Shown one piece after another: positions 17,554-25,915 of a stretch of 64,000 bases of DNA (its first letter is position 1; every line of letters starts with the position of its first letter). The position numbers were made by a program, and so were the translations under genes. The notes beneath the pieces are model-generated. The model did no database searches, was not told the DNA's origin, and was given only the letters and a program-made list of their open reading frames with translations. This DNA comes from a bacterium (GTDB lineage Bacteria; Chloroflexota; Anaerolineae; Caldilineales; Caldilineaceae): positions 62,001 through 126,000 of the forward strand of contig WGMT01000044.1 in the NCBI GenBank assembly GCA_016124945.1, read 5' to 3'.

Positions 17554-17603
17554 ACGTTCGTCCGTCGTTCGTCGTTGGTCGTTCGTCGTTGGTCGTCCGT
17601 CGC
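17554..17603. repeat. GGTCGTC/CGTCGTT 7-bp tandem repeat, copy 1
   Basis: About seven imperfect 7-bp units of the type (C/G)GTCGT(T/C) end four bases from the PspA stop codon. The outer end AACGTTCGTCCGTCGT recurs, slightly altered, at 26478-26494. Confidence 0.75.
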
Positions 17604-17607
17604 CCGG

Positions 17608-18288
17608 CTACTCAGTTACGCCCAACTTCTTGCGCCGTTCGGCTAGCTGGTTGTTGATGGCGCTGCGGTCGAGGACACGGTCCATTTCTTCGTCGAGACT
17701 CTTGGCGCGCATTTCGCTGGCAGCAGAGGCCTTGTCTAGGCGGGCGTAGATGCTCTGTGCGATGCGGTTGATGTCGCTGTCGCCCACGCCCATGAGATCG
17801 TCTAGGCTCTTGATGGCTTTGACGGTGGTCTCTTTGCTCTTGGCCAGTTCGAGTAGGGCCACCAGTTCCTCGCGCTCCTGTTTCATGGTCTGCAAGCGAG
17901 CTTCGAGCTTCACCTTGGCGCTCAGCAACTTGTCGAATTCATCTTTCTGGCGGACCAATTGCTCCTGGTAGGTGGCAACCAAACGTTGCGTACTGTTGAG
18001 CCTGCTCTGCATGGCGGCGGCCAGAGCTTCGTTGCCTTCAACCAGGAAGGCGTCAATAGCCTTGTCCTGTTCGTCGGCCTTCTGCTCAAACTCGTGTACC
18101 TTGCGCTGAATCGAGCGGACTTCACCACCGATGGTTGCGGCGGCGTCTTCAAGATCGGCCAGGTTGTTCTCTACCTGGCGAATGTACTGGTCGATGACGG
18201 CGGGGCTGTTGCTCTGCAACGCCTGGTCGATGATGCTGTGTAGGTTGGCCGAAATCAGTGTTGAGACTTTTTCGAGAAGCGAAGCCAT
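17608..18288 (-). CDS. pspA: PspA/IM30-family membrane-stress protein
   Basis: The protein has 226 residues, the normal length. It is almost entirely coiled coil, with the PspA/IM30 pattern: an N-terminal amphipathic helix, then 'AVIDQYIRQVENNLADLEDAAA' region and long Lys/Glu/Gln-rich helices, ending in a short Arg/Lys tail. AGGAGG lies directly upstream of ATG 18288. Family knowledge: PspA assembles into ESCRT-III-like rods or rings on damaged membranes and, in some bacteria, holds an enhancer-binding protein. No PspF, PspB or PspC is visible here. Its position at the head of a run of membrane-anchored proteins supports an envelope-stress function for that run. Confidence 0.92.
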   Translation of the reverse strand: MASLLEKVSTLISANLHSIIDQALQSNSPAVIDQYIRQVENNLADLEDAAATIGGEVRSIQRKVHEFEQKADEQDKAIDAFLVEGNEALAAAMQSRLNSTQRLVATYQEQLVRQKDEFDKLLSAKVKLEARLQTMKQEREELVALLELAKSKETTVKAIKSLDDLMGVGDSDINRIAQSIYARLDKASAASEMRAKSLDEEMDRVLDRSAINNQLAERRKKLGVTE

Positions 18289-18622
18289 GTGTTCCTCCTA
18301 ATGAAAGGTTCTTGGGAAACGTTTTTGTCGATGCAGTTTGTAGTTTGTAGATGTAGATAGTAGTGGATGTAGATAGTAACAGTATCGGGCGTGACAACCG
18401 TTGGCTTACTTCCCGTTGCAGAATCGCCCTCACTTACGCCTTCTAACTGTGCCTTCTAGCACTACCGTCTGACACTACGATATTGAGCCGATTTGGTTGC
18501 CGTTCTGATCAGTGTATGCGTAATTCGGTGCATGCGTAGTGAAGTATAGCGGCACACTCGTCAGGAATGTTGACACAATGCCGACATTGGCGCCGACGAT
18601 TGGCTGACAAGAAGTCCCTCCG
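18289..18622. other. 334-bp non-coding gap with TTTGTAG-like repeats
   Basis: The gap lies between the recQ stop codon and the pspA-like start. At 18330-18375 short units TTTGTAG and GATGTAGATAGTA recur. No promoter of canonical form, tRNA or ORF with a ribosome binding site is visible, apart from the AGGAGG of pspA at the left edge. Confidence 0.5.
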
Positions 18623-21600
18623 TCATTCTTTCGCCATCGCCTCTGCCACTATCTGCAAAATCGCCGGCACGTCGTCGCGGAGACCGCTGCTGCGGAATCC
18701 CATGATCTGGAGGAGATCGTCTTCGCTGCTGGGGGCGGTTTGTGAGATGGTTTTGAGCAAGCCATTGGCGGCAACCAGGTAAGGTTTGCCTCGCTCACGC
18801 ACTGCAATCTTCTGACGAAGTTCCTGCATTTTCATGTAGATGCGTCGTTCGGCTTGCGCCGAGACAGCGCGGGCGGCAACTGCTGCTTGTTTACGCTCGG
18901 CGGTGATGCCTTCGGCATCTTCTCTGGCTTTTTCCTCGCGTTGGGTTGTAAGGAGCACTTCGTCGTCCTCACCCGCAGGGGTAAGTTTGATAAGATCGAG
19001 GATCACATTGCCATAACGTTCCAGCCGTTGCGCACCCATGCCGGACATCTGCGCCAACTCTTCCATCGACTGTGGGTGCCCTTCGGCGATACGGAACATG
19101 AGATCGTTGCCCATGACCACGTAGGTGGGCACACCATGTTCATCTGCTGTACGCCGACGCCAGTTGTAGAGCGCCTTTTGCAGCGCTGTGTACTTTTCGC
19201 CTTCAGGCTTCGCCTCGGCTTCGCCCTCCACTACTTCGGGGGCGGCGCCGGTTGGATCGGCCAGATTCGGGTGTTCGGCCAACCATGCCTCAGCCACGGT
19301 ACGTCCTTTAAGCGTCGGCGCCAGGACAGGATAGCCGCTGCGTTCGTACTGGCGCAGCATCTTCTGGTTCACCAACTCGTCGATGAATTCGATTACTGTG
19401 CTTTCGCCCAACGCGATTAGGCGGCCATGATGGCGGCATTCATTGGCCGCTACCGGCGCGCGCAGGCTGCCGACCAAAATGCGTGCCAGCCCGCCACGAC
19501 CCACCGGCTTGGGCGAACTGACCAGACAATCGAGGATCATCGGCTCGATGTCGGCGTCGTCGGGGATGGGGTGATCCGGGCGGTCGAAGTGTGGAATTTC
19601 GGGGCGGATGCCGGTACAATTGTCGCACACGTCGCACTTGGTACGCGGTGGGCTGCCGAAGTGGGCGCTGATGAAACCATGCCGGCAGCTTTCCGCCGTG
19701 GCATAGCCCACTACATCGTCGATGCGCCGTTGCGAAAGCGCCTGCGACTGGCCAATCAGCAATTCCAGCCGTTCGCGTAGGTCGGCGGCGCGGTGGGGCA
19801 TGTTGATCGACATCTCGCGCTTGCTGCCGCGCACCGAAAACACACCCGCCGACTGCCACGCCAGCAAGCGCTGTTCCGTCTCCAGCACCGGCCAATCCAT
19901 GCCTTCTGCAATCGACTCGGTGGTGAATGTGCTTTTGCCTTTGGGACGTAAATTTAATTTGCGCAACAATCGCGCCAACTCAGGATCGGCATCGCTCAAC
20001 TTGCGCACCGTTCCTTCTTTGCCCACATAGGAAATCTCTACTTCGCGGGGCAGATCGAAGCTGCGTGTCAACAGGCCAGCGCGTTCTAGCAAACTCACGG
20101 CCACGCGCACTTCCGTCTCATCGGCGTTGAGGACCTGTTCCAGCCGGTAGGTGTTGACTGTGCCTTCGGCGCCGGTGAGCGCATCTGGGTCGAATTCTCC
20201 GCTGTCTGCAGCGGCGTTAGGCGCTTCTGCCAGAGAGGAAACACCTAATTGTGTTGCCACCGCGGCGTAGACCTTCTCTAAGAATGCAAGATCGTACTCA
20301 TCCGCCTTTGCCCAGCGCCGCAGGTTGGCCCAGTCGTTTCCACTGTAGAAGAGGACACATTGGGCCGGTTTGCCATCACGCCCGGCGCGGCCGGCTTCCT
20401 GGTAGTAGGCGGCCAGGCTGCGCGGCGGGTGAAAGTGCACGATAAAACGGATGTCGGATTTGTCGATGCCCATGCCGAAGGCCACCGTTGCCACCACCAC
20501 GCGCGTCTTGTTTGCCATGAAGCGGTCCTGTACCGCGCCACGATCACTGAGCCCGGCGTGATAGGCTTCGGCAGAGATACCTTCTTGACGCAATGTCAGA
20601 GCAATGGCTTCACACTTGCGTCGCGAATTGGCGTAAACGATGCCGCTGCCGTCGTTTTCCTTCACAAATTTGAGCAGCGCCGCCATTTTTTCTTCGTCGT
20701 TGAGGAACTTGATAGCCGACAGGTGCAGATTGGAGCGAAAAATGTCGAGAGAGACGACCTGTGGACGTTTGTGTGCTCGCTCTGACAGGGTGGCGTCGTT
20801 GCTCAGGTTGTCGAGGATCTCGTCGCGCACGCGGGGCGGCGCGGTGGCGGTCATGGCCAGCGCGGGTGGGTTGTCCAATTCCTCGCGCGCCTCTTGAATA
20901 AAGAGATAGTCGGGGCGGAAGTCGTGGCCCCAAAGGCTCACACAGTGGGCTTCGTCCACAACAAAGAGGCTGAGGCCGGCGTCGCGCAGTGCCCGTAAGA
21001 AAGGACGCTGCCGCAGCCGTTCGGGCGCTGCGTAAATTAGTTTGTATTTGCCCTGGGCTACGCCTTCGAGCCGTTCCTGCATTTCGGCGTCGGTGAGGGT
21101 GCTATTGATGAAGGTTGCCTTGGCCTGGGCAGCGGCGGGCAGACCTTCCACTTGATCTTTCATGAGGGCGATGAGTGGACTGATCACCAGGGTGGCTTTG
21201 GGTAGGACGAGCCCCGGCAGTTGGTAGCAGAGCGATTTGCCTGCGCCGGTAGGCATGACGGCCAGCACCGAATCGCCGCGCAAAATCGAGGCGATGATCT
21301 CCATCTGTCCTTGGCGGAGATTGGTGAAGCCGAAGTTGCGGATGGCGGCCAGTTTTACTTCGCGCTCTTCTTCTCTACTGACTGTAATCCGCTCGGGGCC
21401 GCTGAGCGCGTTGTAAATGTGATCAATATCGCCGCCGCCTTCAACCAGGCCGATAATGGGCTGCATGGCGGTCTTGAGCGCATCTTCGGCGAGGATGCGC
21501 TGCCGTTCCAATTCCAGGCCGGCGGCGTCGGCACTCTGGCTGTTGCCCAACATCTGGTGGATCCCCTGCAAGCCGCGCAGGAGGTCTGCGTCGGTGCCGG

Positions 21601-22180
21601 GGGTGATGCCTGCGCCCAATCGTTGCAGCCATTGACGTGCTGTGGCGTCCTCACCGTGGCCGAGGGCCAACTGTGCCAGGGTCAAAGTTGCCAACAGGTT
21701 GCCGGGCCGGTCGGCCAGGAATTTCTCAAGCAACTGCCGCGCCCGCTCAAAGCTGCCGATGGCGGCGAAGACTTCGGCAGCAGTTGTCACCGCGACAGGA
21801 CGGGTGGCGTGCGCAGTGACGATATCCTCGGCGACGGCGCGCGCCGCGTCTACGTGCTCTGCACCAAGCAGTGCACGTGCTTCCATCGCCTGACTTTCAA
21901 TGGTGGTACTGCGCCGCTGACGCTGTTCAATCGCCTCAATGGCTTTGGTGTAGTTGTGGGCGCGCAGGTGGATCTGTGCTTCTCGATCCAAAAATTGAAG
22001 CAGCGGGCCGTGGGCGGTGCGGTAGAGGGAAATCAGGCGGAGCACTTCGTTGGGGTTTCCCCACAGCGCCAAATAATCAAGCAATTGGTCGCGCACTTCT
22101 GGTGGAAGGGCAATCGCCTGCTCTTCCGTAAGATGCATGACGCTGAGCAGAGAACGGGTAACTCTGTTTGTTTCAGTCAT
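18623..22180 (-). CDS. recQ: RecQ-family helicase with long N- and C-terminal extensions
   Basis: The protein has 1185 residues from ATG 22180; a start at 22138 is also possible. The first ~275 residues are helical and TPR-like. The helicase core follows: Walker A MPTGAGKS at about residues 309-316, DEAH in VVDEAHCVSLWGHDFRP, the 'SGIVYANSRRK' motif IV and 'QEAGRAGRDGKP' motif VI. Next come the RecQ zinc site (C-x16-C-x2-C-x2-C) and a winged-helix region, then an HRDC domain ('ALYNWRRRTADEHGVP...'), and a second HRDC-like helical unit at the extreme C-terminus. Family knowledge: ATP-driven 3'-5' unwinding of forks and recombination intermediates. At nearly twice the size of E. coli RecQ, it is unusual for the added TPR part. 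Confidence 0.93.
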   Translation of the reverse strand: MTETNRVTRSLLSVMHLTEEQAIALPPEVRDQLLDYLALWGNPNEVLRLISLYRTAHGPLLQFLDREAQIHLRAHNYTKAIEAIEQRQRRSTTIESQAMEARALLGAEHVDAARAVAEDIVTAHATRPVAVTTAAEVFAAIGSFERARQLLEKFLADRPGNLLATLTLAQLALGHGEDATARQWLQRLGAGITPGTDADLLRGLQGIHQMLGNSQSADAAGLELERQRILAEDALKTAMQPIIGLVEGGGDIDHIYNALSGPERITVSREEEREVKLAAIRNFGFTNLRQGQMEIIASILRGDSVLAVMPTGAGKSLCYQLPGLVLPKATLVISPLIALMKDQVEGLPAAAQAKATFINSTLTDAEMQERLEGVAQGKYKLIYAAPERLRQRPFLRALRDAGLSLFVVDEAHCVSLWGHDFRPDYLFIQEAREELDNPPALAMTATAPPRVRDEILDNLSNDATLSERAHKRPQVVSLDIFRSNLHLSAIKFLNDEEKMAALLKFVKENDGSGIVYANSRRKCEAIALTLRQEGISAEAYHAGLSDRGAVQDRFMANKTRVVVATVAFGMGIDKSDIRFIVHFHPPRSLAAYYQEAGRAGRDGKPAQCVLFYSGNDWANLRRWAKADEYDLAFLEKVYAAVATQLGVSSLAEAPNAAADSGEFDPDALTGAEGTVNTYRLEQVLNADETEVRVAVSLLERAGLLTRSFDLPREVEISYVGKEGTVRKLSDADPELARLLRKLNLRPKGKSTFTTESIAEGMDWPVLETEQRLLAWQSAGVFSVRGSKREMSINMPHRAADLRERLELLIGQSQALSQRRIDDVVGYATAESCRHGFISAHFGSPPRTKCDVCDNCTGIRPEIPHFDRPDHPIPDDADIEPMILDCLVSSPKPVGRGGLARILVGSLRAPVAANECRHHGRLIALGESTVIEFIDELVNQKMLRQYERSGYPVLAPTLKGRTVAEAWLAEHPNLADPTGAAPEVVEGEAEAKPEGEKYTALQKALYNWRRRTADEHGVPTYVVMGNDLMFRIAEGHPQSMEELAQMSGMGAQRLERYGNVILDLIKLTPAGEDDEVLLTTQREEKAREDAEGITAERKQAAVAARAVSAQAERRIYMKMQELRQKIAVRERGKPYLVAANGLLKTISQTAPSSEDDLLQIMGFRSSGLRDDVPAILQIVAEAMAKE

Positions 22181-22204
22181 AAGATTGAACGGCTTTGGCC
22201 TGGA

Positions 22205-22243
22205 ACGACATTGTGAAACGACATTGTGAAACGACATTGTGAG
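22205..22243. repeat. 13-bp tandem repeat, three copies, in the recQ leader
   Basis: ACGACATTGTGAA occurs three times head to tail (last copy ends GAG). It lies 25-63 bases upstream of the recQ start codon, in a divergent promoter region. Confidence 0.85.
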
Positions 22244-22400
22244 TTGGCTCAGTGTTGCTCAAGTTTTCGTATAATATGAACGTATGGTTTCATGTCCAGT
22301 ATAGCATGCGCTCCCGGTTCCGGCCAACGATTCGACCAGAGATAGCGTCACCTATCACCGACTACCTATCATTTTGTACCCGGAGCGTGAGCCTAATTGT

Positions 22401-22429
22401 TTGACGCGCTGATTGCTCTGCCCTATAAT
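22401..22429 (+). promoter_or_regulatory. sigma-70-type promoter of the fabF-like gene
   Basis: TTGACG (22401-22406) and TATAAT (22424-22429) are separated by exactly 17 bases. The predicted transcript starts about 60 bases before ATG 22498. A second, weaker TATAAT at 22270-22275 faces the same way. Confidence 0.8.
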
Positions 22430-22497
22430 GTCGCATCAACCAGTTGAACACCCCATATCGTCGCTGGTCAAACTTCCAGACAGGAGAAGATCTCGGG

Positions 22498-23736
22498 ATG
22501 AAGCGCATTGTCATTACAGGCTTAGGGGCGATGACCCCTGTTGGCAATGATCCGGATAGTTTCTGGGCGAATCTCGTTGCCGGGAAATCTGGCGCCGGGC
22601 CTGTGACCCTCTTCGATCCGCAAGATATGCCGTTCAATATTGCTTGTGAAGTGAAAGATTTTGACGCGCAATCATTTATGGATAAGAAGTTAGTGCGCCG
22701 CACCGCGCGTTCGACCCAGTTCGCTATCGCTGTAGGCAAGCAGGCGTTGGCCGATAGTGGTCTCGCCATTACCGAAGAAAACCGCGACGACATCGGTGTG
22801 ATGATGGCGACGGGTGGTGGTGGTATCACCGAAATTGAATATGCTTCTATCGAAATGACAAAAGAGAGCTGGAAAACGGTGGGGCCGTTTGTGGTGCCCA
22901 TCTTCATGGCCAACGCGGCAAGCTGCCTTGTGTCCATGGAACTGGGCGCGCGTGGACCGGTGATGACCAGTACAGCCGCCTGCGCCAGCGGTCATTACTC
23001 GATTTTAGAAGGCTACCATGTGCTCCAACGCGGCGAAGCGAACGTGATGATTGCCGGTGGCACCGAGTCGGCCATTTCTATGCTAACCTTTGCTGCCTTT
23101 GGCCGCATGGGGCCGCTCTCTAAGCGTAGCGACACACCGGAATCGGCGTGCCGTCCTTTTTCAGTGGATCGCGACGGATTTGTCAGTGGCGAGGGCGCAG
23201 CAGCGGTAATCCTTGAAACAGAGGAACATGCCAAAGCCCGTGGCGCCAGAATCTACGCCGAAGTCCTCGGTGGCGCATTGACCGGCGACGCCTACCACAT
23301 TACGGCTCCTGATCCGAGCGGGGCTGGCGCCACCCGCGCCATTGAACGAGCGCTTCGCTACTCGCATCTACAACCTGCCGACATCGACCTGATCCTTGCA
23401 CATGGTACGGGCACCGTCCTTAACGACGAGGTGGAAGGATTGGCGATTCGGCGCGTCTTCGGCGAAGTCGATCCGCAACCCCGTGTCACCAGCATCAAGA
23501 GCATGATCGGCCATTCACTGGGCGCTGCCGGTGCACAGTCGGCTGTTGCGGCCATCTGCGCGTTACGCTCCGGCACCATCCCCCCCACCGTCAATTACAC
23601 CCCCGACCCGGCGCTAGGTGTCAATGTGGTTGGCAATGAGCCCGTTCACGGGTTGGATCTCAAACATGCCATTGTCAACGCCTTTGGCTTCGGCGGACAG
23701 AACGTCGTCGTCGCCTTCGGTCGCTATGACGGGTAA
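22498..23736 (+). CDS. fabF: beta-ketoacyl-ACP synthase II
   Basis: The protein has 412 residues from ATG 22498; AGGAG is at 22482-22486. The Cys-His-His triad of the elongating ketosynthases is complete: C162 in TAACASG, His in AHGTGT and His in GHSLGAAG, followed by the C-terminal NAFGFGGQN. Family knowledge: it condenses malonyl-ACP with acyl-ACP in fatty-acid chain elongation in the cytoplasm. It stands alone, without fabD/fabG/acpP neighbours, and has its own strong promoter, so a role in a small accessory acyl pathway cannot be excluded; the sequence is that of a normal FabF, not of a polyketide synthase module. Confidence 0.92.
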   Translation: MKRIVITGLGAMTPVGNDPDSFWANLVAGKSGAGPVTLFDPQDMPFNIACEVKDFDAQSFMDKKLVRRTARSTQFAIAVGKQALADSGLAITEENRDDIGVMMATGGGGITEIEYASIEMTKESWKTVGPFVVPIFMANAASCLVSMELGARGPVMTSTAACASGHYSILEGYHVLQRGEANVMIAGGTESAISMLTFAAFGRMGPLSKRSDTPESACRPFSVDRDGFVSGEGAAAVILETEEHAKARGARIYAEVLGGALTGDAYHITAPDPSGAGATRAIERALRYSHLQPADIDLILAHGTGTVLNDEVEGLAIRRVFGEVDPQPRVTSIKSMIGHSLGAAGAQSAVAAICALRSGTIPPTVNYTPDPALGVNVVGNEPVHGLDLKHAIVNAFGFGGQNVVVAFGRYDG

Positions 23737-23768
23737 AAACTTCTGCCCCGCCCCGCGGAGGACCTCCT

Positions 23769-24731
23769 ATGTCTGTCTCTAATCGTGATTGGGAACGGGA
23801 CGTGATTCGTTATCCCGACCCAGCGGTGGAAGCGCTCGATTCGCGTTTCGACCGGTACAAGTTGGGCAGCGCCGCCGTGGAACGGATCTGGACCGGTGCA
23901 CGCTGGGCGGAAGGGCCGGTCTGGTTTGGCGATGGGCGCTTTCTGCTGTGGAGCGACATCCCCAACAACCGCATCCTGCGCTGGTGTGAGGAAAGTGGCG
24001 TGGTGACCGTCTTCCGCAACCCGTCCAACTACTGCAACGGGCATATCCGCGACCGCCAGGGCCGCTTGGTGACCTGCGAACACGGGACGCGTCGCCTCAC
24101 CCGCACCGAGTACGACGGCTCGATTACCGTCCTCATGGACAGCTTCGAGGGCAAACGGCTCAATGCGCCCAACGATGTCGTCGTCCACACCGACGGCAGC
24201 ATCTGGTTCACCGATCCCGGTTACGGCATTTTGATGAACTATGAAGGCTACAAGGCCGAGGCCGAACTACCCACCAATGTCTACCGCATCGACGGGCAGA
24301 CGGGGGAAGTGACCGTCGTCGCCGACGACTTTGTACGCCCTAACGGTCTCTGCTTCTCGCCGGATGAGCAACTCCTCTACATTGTGGACACCGGCCGCTC
24401 ACACAACCCTGACGGCCCATCCCACATCCGCGTCTTCGACGTCATCGACGGGCGGCGGCTCGCCAATGGCCGTGTCTTCGTAGACATGTCCCCCGGCGGT
24501 GGTGACGGCATCCGCTGTGATGTCGACGGCAACGTGTGGGCGGCGGCCGGTTGGGCCGGCGAGGGCTTCGACGGTGTCCACTGCTACGCGCCCGACGGCA
24601 CCCGCATCGGCCAGATCCATCTCCCCGAACCCTGTGCCAATCTCTGCTTTGGCGGTCAACGCAAAAACCGTCTCTTCATGGCTGCCAGCCAGTCGATCTA
24701 TGCGGTGTATGTGGAGACGCAGGGCGCGTAG
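23769..24731 (+). CDS. SMP-30/gluconolactonase family protein
   Basis: The protein has 320 residues with GGAGG just before ATG 23769. It has the six-bladed propeller pattern of the SMP-30/gluconolaconase/LRE family: EGPVW near residue 48, NNRILRW, LNAPNDVVVHTDGSIWFTDP near residues 136-155, RPNGLCFSPDE near 200, and GDGIRCDVDGNVW near 245. The Glu of EGPVW and the Asn and Asp of the later blocks are the expected divalent-metal ligands. Family knowledge: hydrolysis of sugar lactones. No signal peptide, so cytoplasmic. It follows fabF by 32 bp and may be cotranscribed with it, though the functional link is unclear. Confidence 0.9.
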   Translation: MSVSNRDWERDVIRYPDPAVEALDSRFDRYKLGSAAVERIWTGARWAEGPVWFGDGRFLLWSDIPNNRILRWCEESGVVTVFRNPSNYCNGHIRDRQGRLVTCEHGTRRLTRTEYDGSITVLMDSFEGKRLNAPNDVVVHTDGSIWFTDPGYGILMNYEGYKAEAELPTNVYRIDGQTGEVTVVADDFVRPNGLCFSPDEQLLYIVDTGRSHNPDGPSHIRVFDVIDGRRLANGRVFVDMSPGGGDGIRCDVDGNVWAAAGWAGEGFDGVHCYAPDGTRIGQIHLPEPCANLCFGGQRKNRLFMAASQSIYAVYVETQGA

Positions 24732-24761
24732 GATTTGCGATTTAGTCAATCGTAAATCGTC
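24731..24761. repeat. GATTTGC/GATTTAC heptad hairpin at a convergent gene junction
   Basis: GCGATTTA and TCGTAAATCG form an inverted pair around a short GTCAA loop. The hairpin overlaps the stop codons of both convergent genes (24729-24731 and 24746-24748), so the last codons of the lipoprotein gene lie in the repeat. Confidence 0.7.
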
Positions 24762-25603
24762 ACACTGCCCGCGCCTTGGTCAATACGGATGTTTAAGGTC
24801 ACGTCTGAACTGCCGTAGGCGTCGTTGGTGTAGATGTTGCCGTCGACACGCAGGCCGCGGACATTGACATCACCCAGACCACTGTTGATTTCGAGCCGCA
24901 CGCCCACATCTTCGGGGATGGCAAGATCGATGCTGCCCAGTCCACCGCGAATTTCAGCGTTTAGATCGGCGTCCCAGTTGCCGGAAAGGTCGATGGAGAC
25001 GCTGCCTGCGCCGGCCTCAAACTCGAAGCTGTCGATGCGTCCGCCATCGAGTTTGACGGCACTATCACCGAGCCCGGCGCGTATGCGAATGCGCTCCATC
25101 TCCTGCCGGCCAACTTGCACGTTGATCTGCCCGGCGCCGGAGTTGATGTCGAGGTCGGTCAGCGTCACATCGCTGAGGTCGATCTGGCTGTCACCGAGGC
25201 CGAGGTTCATCTGAATGGCCAGTGGCACGTCATTGCTCAACTGGAGATCCCATCGGCTGATGACGTTGCCCATGGGCAGTGTATTGATGATATCTCGCTT
25301 AAGTTCCACATCGAGTCTACCAACGCCACTGTTGACGCGATAGTCGACGCGAGGCTCCAATTGATCCAAATTGAAGCTGAATTCGCCGTTGAAAAGGCCG
25401 TCTGCGCCACCACGCACCGTCAAATCTTGGATACCTGGGCTAATGTTGACGTTGACGCGCTCCGCACCTTGTGCGTCAACGCTTTCGGTGACGGTTTGCA
25501 GTTCGCCGGTACGTGTAAAAGGGCCCACACACGCGGCCGTCGCCAGAACGACCAGCAAAAGGGTGGCACCGATAGATCTGCTGATTGGGGTAAAAATTCG
25601 CAT
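24746..25603 (-). CDS. beta-solenoid lipoprotein (DUF4097/toast-rack-like)
   Basis: The protein has 285 residues, with a lipoprotein signal ending TAAC (Cys25). From about residue 90 it is built of repeats of about 20 residues, each starting with a G-x-G turn: GVG, GLG, GAG, GLG, GAG, GLG, GLG, GAG. The turns alternate between acidic 'GLGDS' and 'GAG' forms. This is the pattern of the beta-solenoid 'toast rack' and LiaF-type domains. Family knowledge: such domains occur in envelope-stress sensors and surface proteins; the ligand is unknown. It has no neighbouring kinase. Its C-terminal residues IYD and the stop codon are encoded in a 7-bp repeat shared with the convergent SMP-30 gene. Confidence 0.8.
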   Translation of the reverse strand: MRIFTPISRSIGATLLLVVLATAACVGPFTRTGELQTVTESVDAQGAERVNVNISPGIQDLTVRGGADGLFNGEFSFNLDQLEPRVDYRVNSGVGRLDVELKRDIINTLPMGNVISRWDLQLSNDVPLAIQMNLGLGDSQIDLSDVTLTDLDINSGAGQINVQVGRQEMERIRIRAGLGDSAVKLDGGRIDSFEFEAGAGSVSIDLSGNWDADLNAEIRGGLGSIDLAIPEDVGVRLEINSGLGDVNVRGLRVDGNIYTNDAYGSSDVTLNIRIDQGAGSVTIYD

Positions 25604-25915
25604 ACATTGCTCACTTTCGTGCTAGGGGGATGGACGCAAAGTTTCGTTGCATGAGGAATTCTTGTTTCCAATCCTAGCAACAGGCGCCGGTATGCACATC
25701 CATCTTTCGCGATGAGCAGGTCATGCAGATTGTGGGGAATGTACGGAGGCAAAAGGCGGAGCAGGGTCGGGCAAATGACGTAGAAAACAAAACTTGGCGG
25801 GTTTTGTGTGATCCGCAAAGTCAGTGCCAGGCACACCCCAAGCGCAATCTCGTTGACGAATCAACACGTGGGGTGTGCCTGGCACTGACGGGACGACCAC
25901 GCAGGTCGCCAATCT
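25604..25915. other. 312-bp non-coding gap holding a REP-like palindrome
   Basis: The gap lies between the start of the lipoprotein gene and the stop codon of the 4-TM gene, both on the minus strand. Its right part carries a perfect 21-bp inverted repeat (25820-25889). I see no ORF or RNA gene in it. Confidence 0.6.
25820..25889. repeat. REP-like palindrome, copy 3 (GTGCCWGGCAC family)
   Basis: The 21-base arms 25820-25840 and 25869-25889 are exact complements, with the core CAGTGCCAGGCAC. GACGGGACGACC follows, as GACGGGG does after copy 2. It lies 25 bp from the stop of the 4-TM protein gene. Confidence 0.9.

Noticed and set aside
21221-22216. 331-aa plus-strand ORF inside recQ
   Set aside because: Antisense shadow of the recQ N-terminus caused by high GC; no start signal.
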